A DNA stretch of 64,000 bases from contig NZ_KE386971.1 of the NCBI RefSeq assembly GCF_000429845.1, forward strand, positions 186,198 through 250,197. Direction: 5' to 3'. Below the pieces are notes generated by a model, which was not told the DNA's origin, did not search any database, and was given only the letters and a program-made list of their open reading frames with translations. The position numbers were made by a program, and so were the translations under genes. This document shows, piece after piece, positions 40,045 through 48,500 of the stretch; positions within the stretch are counted from its first letter, which is position 1; each line of letters starts with the position of its first letter. The DNA is from Comamonas composti DSM 21721 (GTDB taxonomy: Bacteria > Pseudomonadota > Gammaproteobacteria > Burkholderiales > Burkholderiaceae_C).

Positions 40045-40898
40045 GTTTTGTCTCCTTGAAGTGAATTGCTTTTCTGCGCCGGCCACCTGAACAGCGGCGG
40101 CTGCTTGTTCACGAAGCGCTCGACCGCCTGCCGGTGGTAGGCGGTCGCAAAAGCCACGCCCTGGGCATTCGCCTCCAGCTCCAGCATGGCCTGCCAGTCG
40201 CTGGACAGCGAGGTGTTGAGCGCAGCCTTGGTCATGGCCACCGCCGAGCGTGACGCCGAGGCCAGGCTCTGGCCCAGTTGCAGCGCACGCGCCAGCGCCT
40301 GGCCCCGGGGCACGACCTCGGCGGCAATGCCCCAGGCCTGTGCCTGCCGGGCATCGAGTTCGCGCGCGCTGAGCATCAGCTCCTTGGCGCGCTGCACCCC
40401 CACAATGCGCGGCAGCGTGTAAAGCGCGCCGCTGTCGGGCACCAGGCCGACCCGCGCGAACGACATGCAAAAGCGCGCGCCCTCGGCCGCGATCACCAGA
40501 TCGGCAAGCAGCGCCATGCCGAAGCCGCCGCCAAAGGCACAGCCCTCGACGGCGGCCAGCACCGGCTTGTCGCAGGTGTAGAGCGCGGACACGCTTTGCA
40601 AGGTCCGGCGCATGCGTTCACGCCCGGACTCGGCATTCATGCCGCCATCGGCATCCATGGAGCCGATGTCTCCACCTGCGCAGAAATGGCCGCCACGCCC
40701 GGTCAGAACAATGGCTTTCACGCCGTCGTCGCCGATGACCTGCGCCACGAGATGCGCGTATTGCGCGCGCATCTCCATGTCCATGGCATTGCGCCGCTCG
40801 GGCCGGTCGAAGGCGATCACCGCGACCGCTCCATGCAACTCCAGCTCCATGCCGGACTGTGCTGGAGCGGGCATCATGCGTTGGCTCTCATACGTCAT
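40038..40898 (-). CDS. Enoyl-CoA hydratase/isomerase family protein (2)
   Basis: 286 residues (or 270 from Met17, MELELHG, nearer the usual start). Crotonase motifs: FDRPERRNAMDMEM, TGRGGHFCAGGDIGSM, EGCAFGGGFGMALLADLVIAAEGARF, FARVGLVPDSGALYTLPRIVG and ARQAQAWGIAAEVV. Its 3' end overlaps the following Bug gene start by 7 nt, showing tight operon packing. Confidence 0.88.
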   Translation of the reverse strand: MTYESQRMMPAPAQSGMELELHGAVAVIAFDRPERRNAMDMEMRAQYAHLVAQVIGDDGVKAIVLTGRGGHFCAGGDIGSMDADGGMNAESGRERMRRTLQSVSALYTCDKPVLAAVEGCAFGGGFGMALLADLVIAAEGARFCMSFARVGLVPDSGALYTLPRIVGVQRAKELMLSARELDARQAQAWGIAAEVVPRGQALARALQLGQSLASASRSAVAMTKAALNTSLSSDWQAMLELEANAQGVAFATAYHRQAVERFVNKQPPLFRWPAQKSNSLQGDKTC

Positions 40899-40914
40899 GA
40901 CTTGGATGCCGGCT

Positions 40915-42057
40915 TCAGAAGCTGTGCTTCACACCCAGGGCCAGCACATCGACCTTGGCGCCTGCAGCCCCGGCAGCAAAGGAGGTGTCGCTGCCCGTGA
41001 CGCCGAACTGCCCGGTCGCATTGTTGCTGGAGCGGCTGTAGGAGGTATACAGCGATGTGCGCTTGGACAGGCCATGCTCGAAAACCGCGCCCACGACGGT
41101 GGCCCTTCTGTCCTTGCCGGAGGGATTGTCCTGGCGCAGCCTCTGGACCTGCAGCTTGACGGTGTTCACACCAAACGTATAGCCCGCTCCCAGCCAGGTG
41201 TCCTCACCCTTTTGCGGGGCGTTGACACGAAAGTGTCCGGCGGACAGCAGCCATGGGCCGGTTCTGTACTGGGCTCCGAAAATCAGGTCCTTGCGTGTAC
41301 GCAGGCCCGTGAATTCCAGCGGGGCGCCGCCCACAGTCGGCAGCTTGATCTGCTGGTAGGCCGCGCTCAGCACCAGACCACCCGTGCTGAAGTCTGCGCC
41401 CACACCATAAAGCGTATGCGCATCCTTGGGCGGATTGCCCGCGCCTCCCGGGCTTTCAGCACCAAAGCCATAGGCCGCGCGCAGGCGCAGGCCGCCGAGC
41501 TGAGGCGAGGTATAGAAGACGCCATTGCTCATGCGCGCCAGGCGCTCCGAGCCACCAGCCAGAGAAAGCAGGCCCTGGACATTGCCAAGATAGGCGAGCT
41601 TGAGGGTATCCGTTGCCAGAGCCGTGTAATACATGGGCGTGTAGTCGCGCCCCAGCAAGACGGTTCCCCAGTCCGACTGCAGGCCGACATGGGAGCGGCG
41701 GTTGAAGCCGCCGGTCGAAGGCAGTCCCCCAGGAGCTGACGGTGTGGCCGAAGCATAGTTGCCGGTAAAGGTCTTCAAGGCTCCGCTGTCGGCCTCCAGC
41801 CCCATCTCCAGCTGGAACAAGGCCTTGAGGCCGCCCCCCAGATCTTCCTGACCCCGCAAGCCTATGCGCGAGCCTGTGCCCACCCCCGAGGACAGGCCGG
41901 TGACCCGGCCCGAGCCGCGTGCGCCGTTGTCGCTGGAAGTCACGCTCAGATCGAGAAAGCCGTAGAACGCAAGATTGCTCTGGGCCTGGGCGCCAAGCGC
42001 GCAGCACAGTGCCGTCGCGCCCAGCAGCACGGGGCGCGGCCATGATGGAAAAGCCAT
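40915..42057 (-). CDS. Gram-negative general porin (Omp32/OmpC-like)
   Basis: 380 residues. Signal peptide about 1-25 (cleavage near LGAQAQSN). The barrel begins LAFYGFLDLSVTSSDNG and includes SRIGLRGQEDLGGGLKALFQLE, the hallmark of betaproteobacterial porins, and GFNRRSHVGLQSDWGTVLLGRDYTP (loop 3 region). It ends LALGVKHSF with the terminal Phe. It gives outer-membrane passage, probably for the carboxylate used by the flanking operon, since Bug and CoA genes surround it. Confidence 0.93.
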   Translation of the reverse strand: MAFPSWPRPVLLGATALCCALGAQAQSNLAFYGFLDLSVTSSDNGARGSGRVTGLSSGVGTGSRIGLRGQEDLGGGLKALFQLEMGLEADSGALKTFTGNYASATPSAPGGLPSTGGFNRRSHVGLQSDWGTVLLGRDYTPMYYTALATDTLKLAYLGNVQGLLSLAGGSERLARMSNGVFYTSPQLGGLRLRAAYGFGAESPGGAGNPPKDAHTLYGVGADFSTGGLVLSAAYQQIKLPTVGGAPLEFTGLRTRKDLIFGAQYRTGPWLLSAGHFRVNAPQKGEDTWLGAGYTFGVNTVKLQVQRLRQDNPSGKDRRATVVGAVFEHGLSKRTSLYTSYSRSSNNATGQFGVTGSDTSFAAGAAGAKVDVLALGVKHSF

Positions 42058-42139
42058 TTTTGTCTCCTTTGGATTTTATGAATGAGCCCTTGTTTTTCGA
42101 CCAGTACGCTCTGTTGGTCGGGTGCACTGCACAGGCCTG

Positions 42140-43114
42140 TTATTCAGGCTGGATTCCTGCCTCTCGGATGATGCGTCCCCATTTCCTGGACTCGGCCGCC
42201 TGGAACCGGGCCAGGCCCTGCGGGCTGCTCAGGGCGATCTCACCGCTGGCCTTGAGCTGGAAATTCCTGACCTCGGCAGAGGCCGAGACTTTCGCCAGCA
42301 ACTGGTTGAACCTCTCCACGATGGCTGCAGGTGTGCCTGCAGGCATGTAGGCGGCGGTCCAGTAGCTCATGTCATAGCCTGCGACCCCTGATTCATCCAC
42401 GGTGGGAATGTCTGGCGCCACGGCCATTCTTTGACGCCCGCTGGCCGCCAGCGCGCGCAGCTTTGCAGCCTGGACCTGGGGCAGTGCCGTAGGCGCATCG
42501 GCGAACATGAAGTCCACTTGCCCTCCCAGAAGGTCGGTGATCGCCATGGGGTTGCTCTTGTAGGGCACATCCACCATCTCCACCGCAGCCAGCTGCTTGA
42601 GCAGCTCGCTGGCCACGCGACTGGAAGAGGAGCCACTGCCGAAGTTGAGCTTGCCAGGGCTTTTTTTCGCCGCCGCAAGCAGATCGGCCAGTGTCTTATA
42701 AGGCGAGTCGGTGCGCACGAGCAACAGCATCTGGCCCTTGGACAACAGGCTGACCGGGGCAAAATCCTTGACCGGATCGTAGGGCAGGCTTTTGAACAAA
42801 TGCTCATTCGCCGCCTGGGTCGTGTTCGTGGTGATGAGCACCGTATAGCCGTCGGGAGCAGCCTTGGCCACATGCTGGGCTGCAATCAGACCGCTGGCAC
42901 CGGCCTTGTTCTCGACGATCACGGGCTGCCTGGTGTCGTCGCTGAGCACTTGGGCGAGCACGCGCGCCTGCTGGTCGGTGCCGCTGCCTGCGGCAAACGG
43001 CACCACCAGGGTCATGGGCTTGCTCGGAAAGCCCGGCTGGGCCCGAGCGCCCGGCACGATGGCCGCCATTGCGGCCGCACACAGCATGGCAATACGCCAA
43101 CGGGGGTGGATCAT
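42140..43114 (-). CDS. TTT-type (Bug) solute-binding protein in the CoA cluster (2)
   Basis: 324 residues from ATG 43114 (MIHPRWRIAMLCAAAMAAIV). Signal peptide ends near ARAQPGF. Motifs: FPSKPMTLVVPFAAGSGTDQQAR, QPVIVENKAGASGLIAAQHVA, VDVPYKSNPMAITDLLGGQVDFMFADA. It differs well from the first Bug protein of the cluster, so the two may bind different compounds. Confidence 0.9.
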   Translation of the reverse strand: MIHPRWRIAMLCAAAMAAIVPGARAQPGFPSKPMTLVVPFAAGSGTDQQARVLAQVLSDDTRQPVIVENKAGASGLIAAQHVAKAAPDGYTVLITTNTTQAANEHLFKSLPYDPVKDFAPVSLLSKGQMLLLVRTDSPYKTLADLLAAAKKSPGKLNFGSGSSSSRVASELLKQLAAVEMVDVPYKSNPMAITDLLGGQVDFMFADAPTALPQVQAAKLRALAASGRQRMAVAPDIPTVDESGVAGYDMSYWTAAYMPAGTPAAIVERFNQLLAKVSASAEVRNFQLKASGEIALSSPQGLARFQAAESRKWGRIIREAGIQPE

Positions 43115-43154
43115 GTTGCTGTCTCCTTTTTTATCGGCTGAGTGATGAGGCGAG

Positions 43155-44297
43155 TCATGAGGCTTTCGCAGCCGCAAGCCCGTAGAGCGCGTTGTGCTCC
43201 CCTAGGCGCGGCGCCGGGGCCGAGATCCCTGGACGGGCACCATCGAAAGACAGGGGCAGAGCGGTGAGGCAAAAGTCTTGGCCGGGCACGGGGGCCAGCA
43301 TGTCCTGGGCCTTTACCTGGGGAGTGGCCAAGGCCTCGGGCACATCGTGGATGGGCGCACACGGCACGCCCTCGGCCTCGAACAGCGCCACCCATGCGGC
43401 CCTGGAGCGCTTGCGCAAGGCCGGCTCCAGATCGGCGAGCAGCGCCGCCTTGTTCTGCAGCCGCGCACGGTTGCTCATGAAACGCGGATCCTCCAGCCAC
43501 TGGCTGCATCCCAGCACCCGGGCCAGCTTGGCAAACAGGCGGTCATTGCCACAGCAGACCAGCAGCGGGCCATCGGCCGTTTCAAAGGCCTCATAGGGCA
43601 CAAAGCCCGGATGGCCCGAACGATGGCGCTGCGGCAGGTGGCCCTCGTTCAGAAAGGCATCGCTCTTCTGGGCACTCCAGGCCAGCGCCGTTTCCAGCAG
43701 CGAGGTCTGCAGCAGGCCGCCACGCCCGGTCTGCGCGCGCCGGTGCAGCATGGACAGAACACCAATCACCAGCCACATCCCGCTGCCCTGATCGCATATC
43801 GAGGCACCCGCGCGCAGCGGCGGGTCATCGGGCCCGCCATTGAGGCTGGACAGGCCGCTGAAGGCCTGGATCAGGGGCTCGTATCCCGGGCGCAAGGCCA
43901 TGGGCCCACGATGCCCGAAGGCGGAGATCTCCCCATAGATCAGGCGCGGATGACGAGCGCAAAGCGAAGGGCCGTCCAGGCCCAAGGCCTTGGGCACATC
44001 GGGGCGCAAGTTGTGGATCAGCACATCGGCCCTGGCCACCAACGTCTCGAATGCCTCAAGCCCCTCACGCGAGCGCAAGTCCAGCGCCACCGAGCGCTTG
44101 CCGCGATTGAAGACATGGAAGTTCAGCGCATCGCCCTGACGGAACTCTGCCCCCATGCGACGCCCGTCATCACCGCCCTCGAGGCGCTCGATCTTGATGA
44201 CCTCGGCACCCAGATCAGCAAATATCGCCCCCGCAAAAGGACCGGCCAGCACCTGCCCAAGCTCGACGACGGTCACACCTTCCAACGGCCCTGTCAT
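43155..44297 (-). CDS. CaiB/BaiF (class III) CoA-transferase (2)
   Basis: 380 residues. GPLEGVTVVELGQVLAGPFAGAIFADLGAEVIKIERLEGGD, NRGKRSVALDLRSREG and FGHRGPMALRPGYEPLIQAFSG follow the family order. It is the first gene of the minus-strand catabolic cluster and divergent from a LysR-type regulator, so the 119-bp region 44298-44416 is the likely control point. Confidence 0.9.
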   Translation of the reverse strand: MTGPLEGVTVVELGQVLAGPFAGAIFADLGAEVIKIERLEGGDDGRRMGAEFRQGDALNFHVFNRGKRSVALDLRSREGLEAFETLVARADVLIHNLRPDVPKALGLDGPSLCARHPRLIYGEISAFGHRGPMALRPGYEPLIQAFSGLSSLNGGPDDPPLRAGASICDQGSGMWLVIGVLSMLHRRAQTGRGGLLQTSLLETALAWSAQKSDAFLNEGHLPQRHRSGHPGFVPYEAFETADGPLLVCCGNDRLFAKLARVLGCSQWLEDPRFMSNRARLQNKAALLADLEPALRKRSRAAWVALFEAEGVPCAPIHDVPEALATPQVKAQDMLAPVPGQDFCLTALPLSFDGARPGISAPAPRLGEHNALYGLAAAKAS

Positions 44298-44416
44298 TGC
44301 TGCACATCCTCTTCATTAGCTGTATGCGAAGGCAGTTTAGTCAGCGCTCATCTATATTGGAATCTATTCAATTCTTTATCTGTGATAAATTTTATGGATC
44401 AATCAAACAGACTTTC

Positions 44417-45307
44417 ATGCGCATCAACCTAAGCCTTCAGCAGCTGGAAGCCGTGGTCCGCATCGCGGAGGCGGGCAGCTTTCGCGCCGCAGCGCGGCAG
44501 CTGGACATCTCCCAGCCCGCACTGAGCCGCACCCTGCGCCTCGCAGAAGAAACCCTGGGCATGCGGCTTTTCGATCGGGATACGCGGCATGTGAGCATCA
44601 CGCCAGCCGGCGAAGAGCTGTTGCACATTGCACGCCGCGTGCTGCGCGACTTCGACAGCGCCCTTGGTGAGCTGGGGCATTTCATGCAAGGCCACCGCGG
44701 CCGGATCACGGTGGCAGCCCTGCCCTCGATCAGCGTCGCCCTGCTGCCGCAGGCCATTGCGGGCTTCAGGCGCGAGTATCCCGAAGTCGAGTTCAGGCTT
44801 CTGGAGCTACCCGCCGAGCCCTTGCTGGCAGCCATCGAGGACGGCCATGCCGACTTCGGCCTGTGTACCAAACCCGCTCAGGACCAACGCCTCAAATACC
44901 AGCACCTGTGCAACGATCCGATGATGCTGCTTTGCCGAGCGGGCGACCCATTGGCTGCCAGCAACAGCCTGCCCTGGAGCGCCTTCATGGGACGCGACTA
45001 CCTGACCGTGCAGGCAGGCAGCAGCATCAGAAGCATCGTGGACCCGGTCTTCATCCGCAAGCGCCTGCAGGTGCAGCCGGTCATGGAAACTGCAAGCGTC
45101 GCCGCCTGCTGCGCGCTGGTCAAGGCCGGCTTCGGGGTGACGGCCCTGCCCCGCTTCGCCCTGGGCCTGGCGGACATGCAGGACCTCGTGGCCGTGCCCT
45201 TGTCCCAGCCAGCCGTGTCAAGGCCCATAGGCCTGGTCACCCGCATCGGGCGCTCGCTCTCACCGGCAAGCCAGCGCTTCATCGACCGCATGAGCCGGCA
45301 AGATTAG
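44417..45307 (+). CDS. LysR-family transcriptional regulator of the CoA cluster
   Basis: 296 residues from ATG 44417 (MRINLSLQQLEAVVRIAEAG); a frame extension upstream is rejected as promoter. N-terminal winged HTH: SFRAAARQLDISQPALSRTLRLAEETLG. C-terminal periplasmic-binding-like sensor (about 90-290). It is divergent from the CaiB(2) gene, the classic arrangement for a LysR regulator and its target operon. The effector is likely a pathway intermediate. Confidence 0.92.
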   Translation: MRINLSLQQLEAVVRIAEAGSFRAAARQLDISQPALSRTLRLAEETLGMRLFDRDTRHVSITPAGEELLHIARRVLRDFDSALGELGHFMQGHRGRITVAALPSISVALLPQAIAGFRREYPEVEFRLLELPAEPLLAAIEDGHADFGLCTKPAQDQRLKYQHLCNDPMMLLCRAGDPLAASNSLPWSAFMGRDYLTVQAGSSIRSIVDPVFIRKRLQVQPVMETASVAACCALVKAGFGVTALPRFALGLADMQDLVAVPLSQPAVSRPIGLVTRIGRSLSPASQRFIDRMSRQD

Positions 45308-46083
45308 TGCGCCGGGCTGAGGGCGCGCGCAAAACCCGAGGGCGGCTGGCCCAGCTGTCTCTTGAACATGGTGGAGAAGGCGCTGGGGCTGTCATAGCCC
45401 AGGTCCAGCGCCACCTCGGTCACGCTGGCCCCAGCCGCGAGCCTGGACAAGGCCGCCATGAGACAGGCCTGCTGGCGCCATGCACCAAACGACATGCCGG
45501 TCTGCTGGCGAAACAACCGCGTAAAGCTTCTAGGGCTCTTGCACAGCTCCCGCGCCCAATCCTCGGGGCTGGCGCGGATATGCGGAGACTGCATGAAGGC
45601 CTTGCACAGACCCGCAAGCCTCTCGTCTTCTGGCATGGGAGCGAACAGCGGCATGGTCGGGGCCAGGGCGATCTCATGCAGCAGGAGTTGCACCAGGGCA
45701 CCATCGCGCCCCTGCTCCTCATAAAGCGCAGGCAGATCTGCGGAGGCCAGCAGCAATTGGTGCAAAAGCGCTGAAACAACCAGTACCTCGCAATGCCTGC
45801 CCGTACGCGGCACGGCCGCAGGCTCTATGTAGAGACTGCGCGTGCTCACGCCCTGCATGCGCACCTGGTGCGGCTTGCCCGCAGGAATCCAGACCCCGCT
45901 GAACGGTGGAATCACCCAGGCGCCATCCGAGGTCTCGACCTCCATGAGACCGCTCATTCCATACAGCATCTGGGCCCGCCTGTGGGAATGCATATTCAGC
46001 AGGCTGCCGTGCGCATAGTCCGTGCCTATGGCCAGCACCGCACGATCCACGGCATCCACGCTCTTCAATGCAATGTTTCGCAT
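45304..46083 (-). CDS. AraC-family transcriptional regulator with cupin sensor
   Basis: 259 residues. The N-terminal cupin (about 15-100) has HSHRRAQMLYGMSGLMEVET and PPFSGVWIPAGKPHQVRM. The C-terminal double HTH (about 155-255) has SFTRLFRQQTGMSFGAWRQQ and ASVTEVALDLGYDSPSAFSTMFKRQLG, the AraC signature. It overlaps the LysR stop by 4 nt (convergent) and is divergent from the TSUP exporter, which it may control. Confidence 0.92.
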   Translation of the reverse strand: MRNIALKSVDAVDRAVLAIGTDYAHGSLLNMHSHRRAQMLYGMSGLMEVETSDGAWVIPPFSGVWIPAGKPHQVRMQGVSTRSLYIEPAAVPRTGRHCEVLVVSALLHQLLLASADLPALYEEQGRDGALVQLLLHEIALAPTMPLFAPMPEDERLAGLCKAFMQSPHIRASPEDWARELCKSPRSFTRLFRQQTGMSFGAWRQQACLMAALSRLAAGASVTEVALDLGYDSPSAFSTMFKRQLGQPPSGFARALSPAH

Positions 46084-46198
46084 ACCTCAGTGCCAGACGC
46101 GAGTCTGGCCGAATCTCAAACATCAATGACCCATCTTCGAATGCGGGCCAACTCATGGCCGCCTATTGTGTAGCTTTCCCCATTCCGTTACGCCAATC

Positions 46199-47017
46199 AT
46201 GTATTTCATCTTGCTGCTGTTCGGCCTGCTGGCCGGAATCACCACCGTTCTGTTCGGCTTTGGTGGCGGCTTTGTCGTCGTTCCGCTTTTGTACTCGGTG
46301 CTGCTGACCACCTACGGTCCGCACAGTGCCATTGGCGAGGCCGCCATGCATGTGGCCGTTGCCACCTCGACCTGCGTGATGATTTTTGCGGCCTCCATGG
46401 CCACGCTGCGCCATCACAAGGCCGGCACGCTGCAGTGGGAGCAGGTGCGCCCCTTGATGGCCTTCATGGCCGTGGGCGCAGCCCTGGGCGCATTCGCCGC
46501 CACGCGCTTTGGTGGAGACTGGCTGCGCTGGGCCTTCATCGCCTATCTGGGACTGACGATTCTGGACAGCCTGCTGCGCTCGGGATTCCTGCGCCAGCCC
46601 GACGCCTCAGCACAGCGCATGTCTCCCATCAGCCGTCCCCAGGCAGCGGGCTTCGGTCTGGTCATAGGCGCGATTGCCGCCTTTCTGGGCGTGGGCGGCA
46701 GCGTGATGACCGTCCCGCTGATGCGCAGGCGTGGCGCCAGCATGACGGCGGCAACCGCCATGGCCAATCCCCTGTCCCTGCCCATGGCCGTGACCGCCAG
46801 CCTGAGCTATGCGCTGCTGACCTCGCGCGACATGGCGCCGCTGGGCAACTGGTATGCAGGCTATGTGGACCTTGCGGCCTGTCTGGCGCTGGTGGCCGGC
46901 TCCTGGCTGGGCATCCGCCTCGGCGGCCTCTGGATTGGCAAGATTGCCGACCGCACCCATGCCCGCGCCTATATCGGCCTGCTGAGCCTGGTGCTGCTGG
47001 TAATGCTCATCGTCTAG
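46199..47017 (+). CDS. TSUP/TauE-SafE family membrane transporter
   Basis: 272 residues from ATG 46199, about eight hydrophobic helices in two repeats. First repeat: LLAGITTVLFGFGGGFVVVPLLYSVL, AMHVAVATSTCVMIFAASMAT. Second repeat: GAIAAFLGVGGSVMTVPLMRRRGASMTAATAMANPLSLPMA. This duplicated GxGGGxxxxP pattern is diagnostic. Family members move sulfite, taurine-derived or organic anions. Divergent from an AraC regulator. Confidence 0.92.
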   Translation: MYFILLLFGLLAGITTVLFGFGGGFVVVPLLYSVLLTTYGPHSAIGEAAMHVAVATSTCVMIFAASMATLRHHKAGTLQWEQVRPLMAFMAVGAALGAFAATRFGGDWLRWAFIAYLGLTILDSLLRSGFLRQPDASAQRMSPISRPQAAGFGLVIGAIAAFLGVGGSVMTVPLMRRRGASMTAATAMANPLSLPMAVTASLSYALLTSRDMAPLGNWYAGYVDLAACLALVAGSWLGIRLGGLWIGKIADRTHARAYIGLLSLVLLVMLIV

Positions 47018-47040
47018 CCCCCGGCACTGGAGGTTCGCTA

Positions 47041-47097
47041 AGAGCGTGTTCACGATCCCCTCGCGGCGCGCCAACGTAGAGATCATGAACACGCTCT
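47041..47097. repeat. Family A element without arms (57 bp)
   Basis: AGAGCGTGTTCACGATC ... GATCATGAACACGCTCT: only the two terminal repeats and a short centre remain. The palindrome extends into the flanks (CGCTA left, TAGCG right), compatible with a TA target duplication, though other copies do not show one clearly. Lies between convergent TSUP and diguanylate cyclase genes. Confidence 0.8.
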
Positions 47098-47243
47098 TAG
47101 CGCGGACCGACACCTGCAAACATACAAGCGGGTCTAAATCACGAGTCGCGGCAGGCATCCACCAGCCATGGTCACGGCGATGGCATGGGGATTCGGAGGC
47201 GACCTCAACAAGCCCCCATTTGAGGCCCCGGCCTACGGGTACT

Positions 47244-48272
47244 TCAGGACATGGCCACGGCCTCAAACCCTTCGCAGACCACGCGGTTGCGCCCCGAATG
47301 CTTGGCCTCATACATCGCCTGGTCGGCACGCTGCTGCAGACGCTCCAGCAGTGGCGGCGGATCGCAATGAGCAGGGCTGCAGCTCACGCCTATGCTGGCG
47401 GTCACGCGCAACACCTGCTCATGAAACGAGATGGGCAGGCTCTCCAGCGCCGCACGTATGTTCTCGCCCACATTGCGCGCGCTTTCCAGGGCCGTGTTCG
47501 GCAGGAAGATAGAGAACTCCTCTCCGCCGACCCGGCCCAGCAGATCGCTTTCGCGCAAACACTCCCTGAGCACCATGCCGGCCTGACGCAGCACATGATC
47601 GCCCATTGCATGGCCATAGTTGTCATTGATGCTCTTGAAATGGTCGAGATCCACAAACAGCACGGATACCGGCAGGCCCAGGCGCTGGCACAGGTGAAGC
47701 TGGGCGTTCGACTGCTCGTAATAGGCACGCGCATTGAGCGCGTGCGTCAGCGGGTCATAGCTGGCAAGAAGCTGCAAGGCCTGCTGCTGCTCCTGGAGAC
47801 GGTCATAGAGATAGTAAAAGCGGGCCACATAGATATGCCCCATCAGAGCACTCGCAAACATGGTGAAGCACAGGGTCTCGTACACATTCGGATAGGCCGA
47901 GAGATCCAGCCGGCCCAGCAGCCACAGGCTTGCCCCCAAGGTCAGCCCCAGGGTGCCCCAGCCCCAGATGCGGCCCAGCATGATGAAAGCGCCTATCACC
48001 TGCAGGATCAGCCATATGGGCAGCAATGGATCTGGTGGCAGCCACAATGCCGTCACACACAGGTTGGAGCAATAGAACAGGCCCGTGCGCAGACTGGTGC
48101 CCACCAGCTGACGCGGATGCCGCCGTATCCAGGCCCAGTGCAGCAGGTGGATCAGGGTAAAGCCGACCCAGCAGACCGCCACGATGGGAAGATAGGGCTG
48201 GCCTTTGGACATCAGGTGAAAGAACAGCATCAGCGCCATGTTGCAGACCGCTGCGCTCAGCGCAACGGCCAC
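47244..48272 (-). CDS. Membrane diguanylate cyclase (GGDEF), 5' end disrupted by an integrative element
   Basis: 342 residues if begun at GTG 48272. Six transmembrane helices (about 3-160), then a GGDEF domain (about 175-335): YDPLTHALNARAYYEQ, VLFVDLDHFKSINDNYGHAMGD, GRVGGEEFSIFLPN (GGEEF, active) and ADQAMYEAKHSGRNRV. An RxxD inhibitory site is present as RESD, four residues before the GRVGGEEF segment. It makes c-di-GMP. The frame upstream of the GTG (reading HRPFF) hits a stop at 48288, no ATG or Shine-Dalgarno exists, and the putative att site lies there, so the native N-terminus was probably cut off by insertion. Confidence 0.85.
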   Translation of the reverse strand: MAVALSAAVCNMALMLFFHLMSKGQPYLPIVAVCWVGFTLIHLLHWAWIRRHPRQLVGTSLRTGLFYCSNLCVTALWLPPDPLLPIWLILQVIGAFIMLGRIWGWGTLGLTLGASLWLLGRLDLSAYPNVYETLCFTMFASALMGHIYVARFYYLYDRLQEQQQALQLLASYDPLTHALNARAYYEQSNAQLHLCQRLGLPVSVLFVDLDHFKSINDNYGHAMGDHVLRQAGMVLRECLRESDLLGRVGGEEFSIFLPNTALESARNVGENIRAALESLPISFHEQVLRVTASIGVSCSPAHCDPPPLLERLQQRADQAMYEAKHSGRNRVVCEGFEAVAMS

Positions 48273-48278
48273 AAAAAA
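48271..48278 (-). other. Putative attachment site of the integrative element
   Basis: ACAAAAAA on the plus strand, TTTTTTGT on the minus, fits the short T-rich 8-bp target I recall for Tn4371-type elements (TTTTTCAT-like). It lies exactly where the host diguanylate cyclase frame ends and 10 bp before a terminal inverted repeat. The other copy would be outside the window. Confidence 0.45.
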
Positions 48279-48288
48279 GGGCCGGTGT

Positions 48289-48319
48289 CAAGCCTTTCGT
48301 GCAAATCACGAGAGGCTTG
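48289..48319. repeat. Terminal inverted repeat / stem-loop at the element end
   Basis: CAAGCCTTTCGTG-caaat-CACGAGAGGCTTG: 13-nt arms with one mismatch, starting 10 bp inside the putative att site. Possible binding site for the element's tyrosine recombinase. The rest of 48320-48500 holds no recognised gene. Confidence 0.5.
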
Positions 48320-48500
48320 AAACCATATATGGGGCAATAGGTTAGCTCTGTTTCGTGCCGCTTTCAGGGGGTGCAGCGTTACAGGCTGGGAGCCACGTAA
48401 GAGCCTTGGGAAAGCAAGCCGAGGCGCGCTGCAGCGACGAAGTTTTGCAAAGCACAAGCAGGCACCCAGTCATCATAGCTCACTCCTTCACGCCACTGAA

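Noticed and set aside
47041-47097. 57-bp palindrome considered as the integrative element's attachment site
   Set aside because: It belongs to family A, found elsewhere in the host region, and 1.2 kb of host cyclase gene lies between it and the transfer genes.
48271-48500. tRNA gene as integration target at the element end
   Set aside because: No cloverleaf or CCA end was seen; the junction is in a protein-coding frame, as expected for T-rich short targets.
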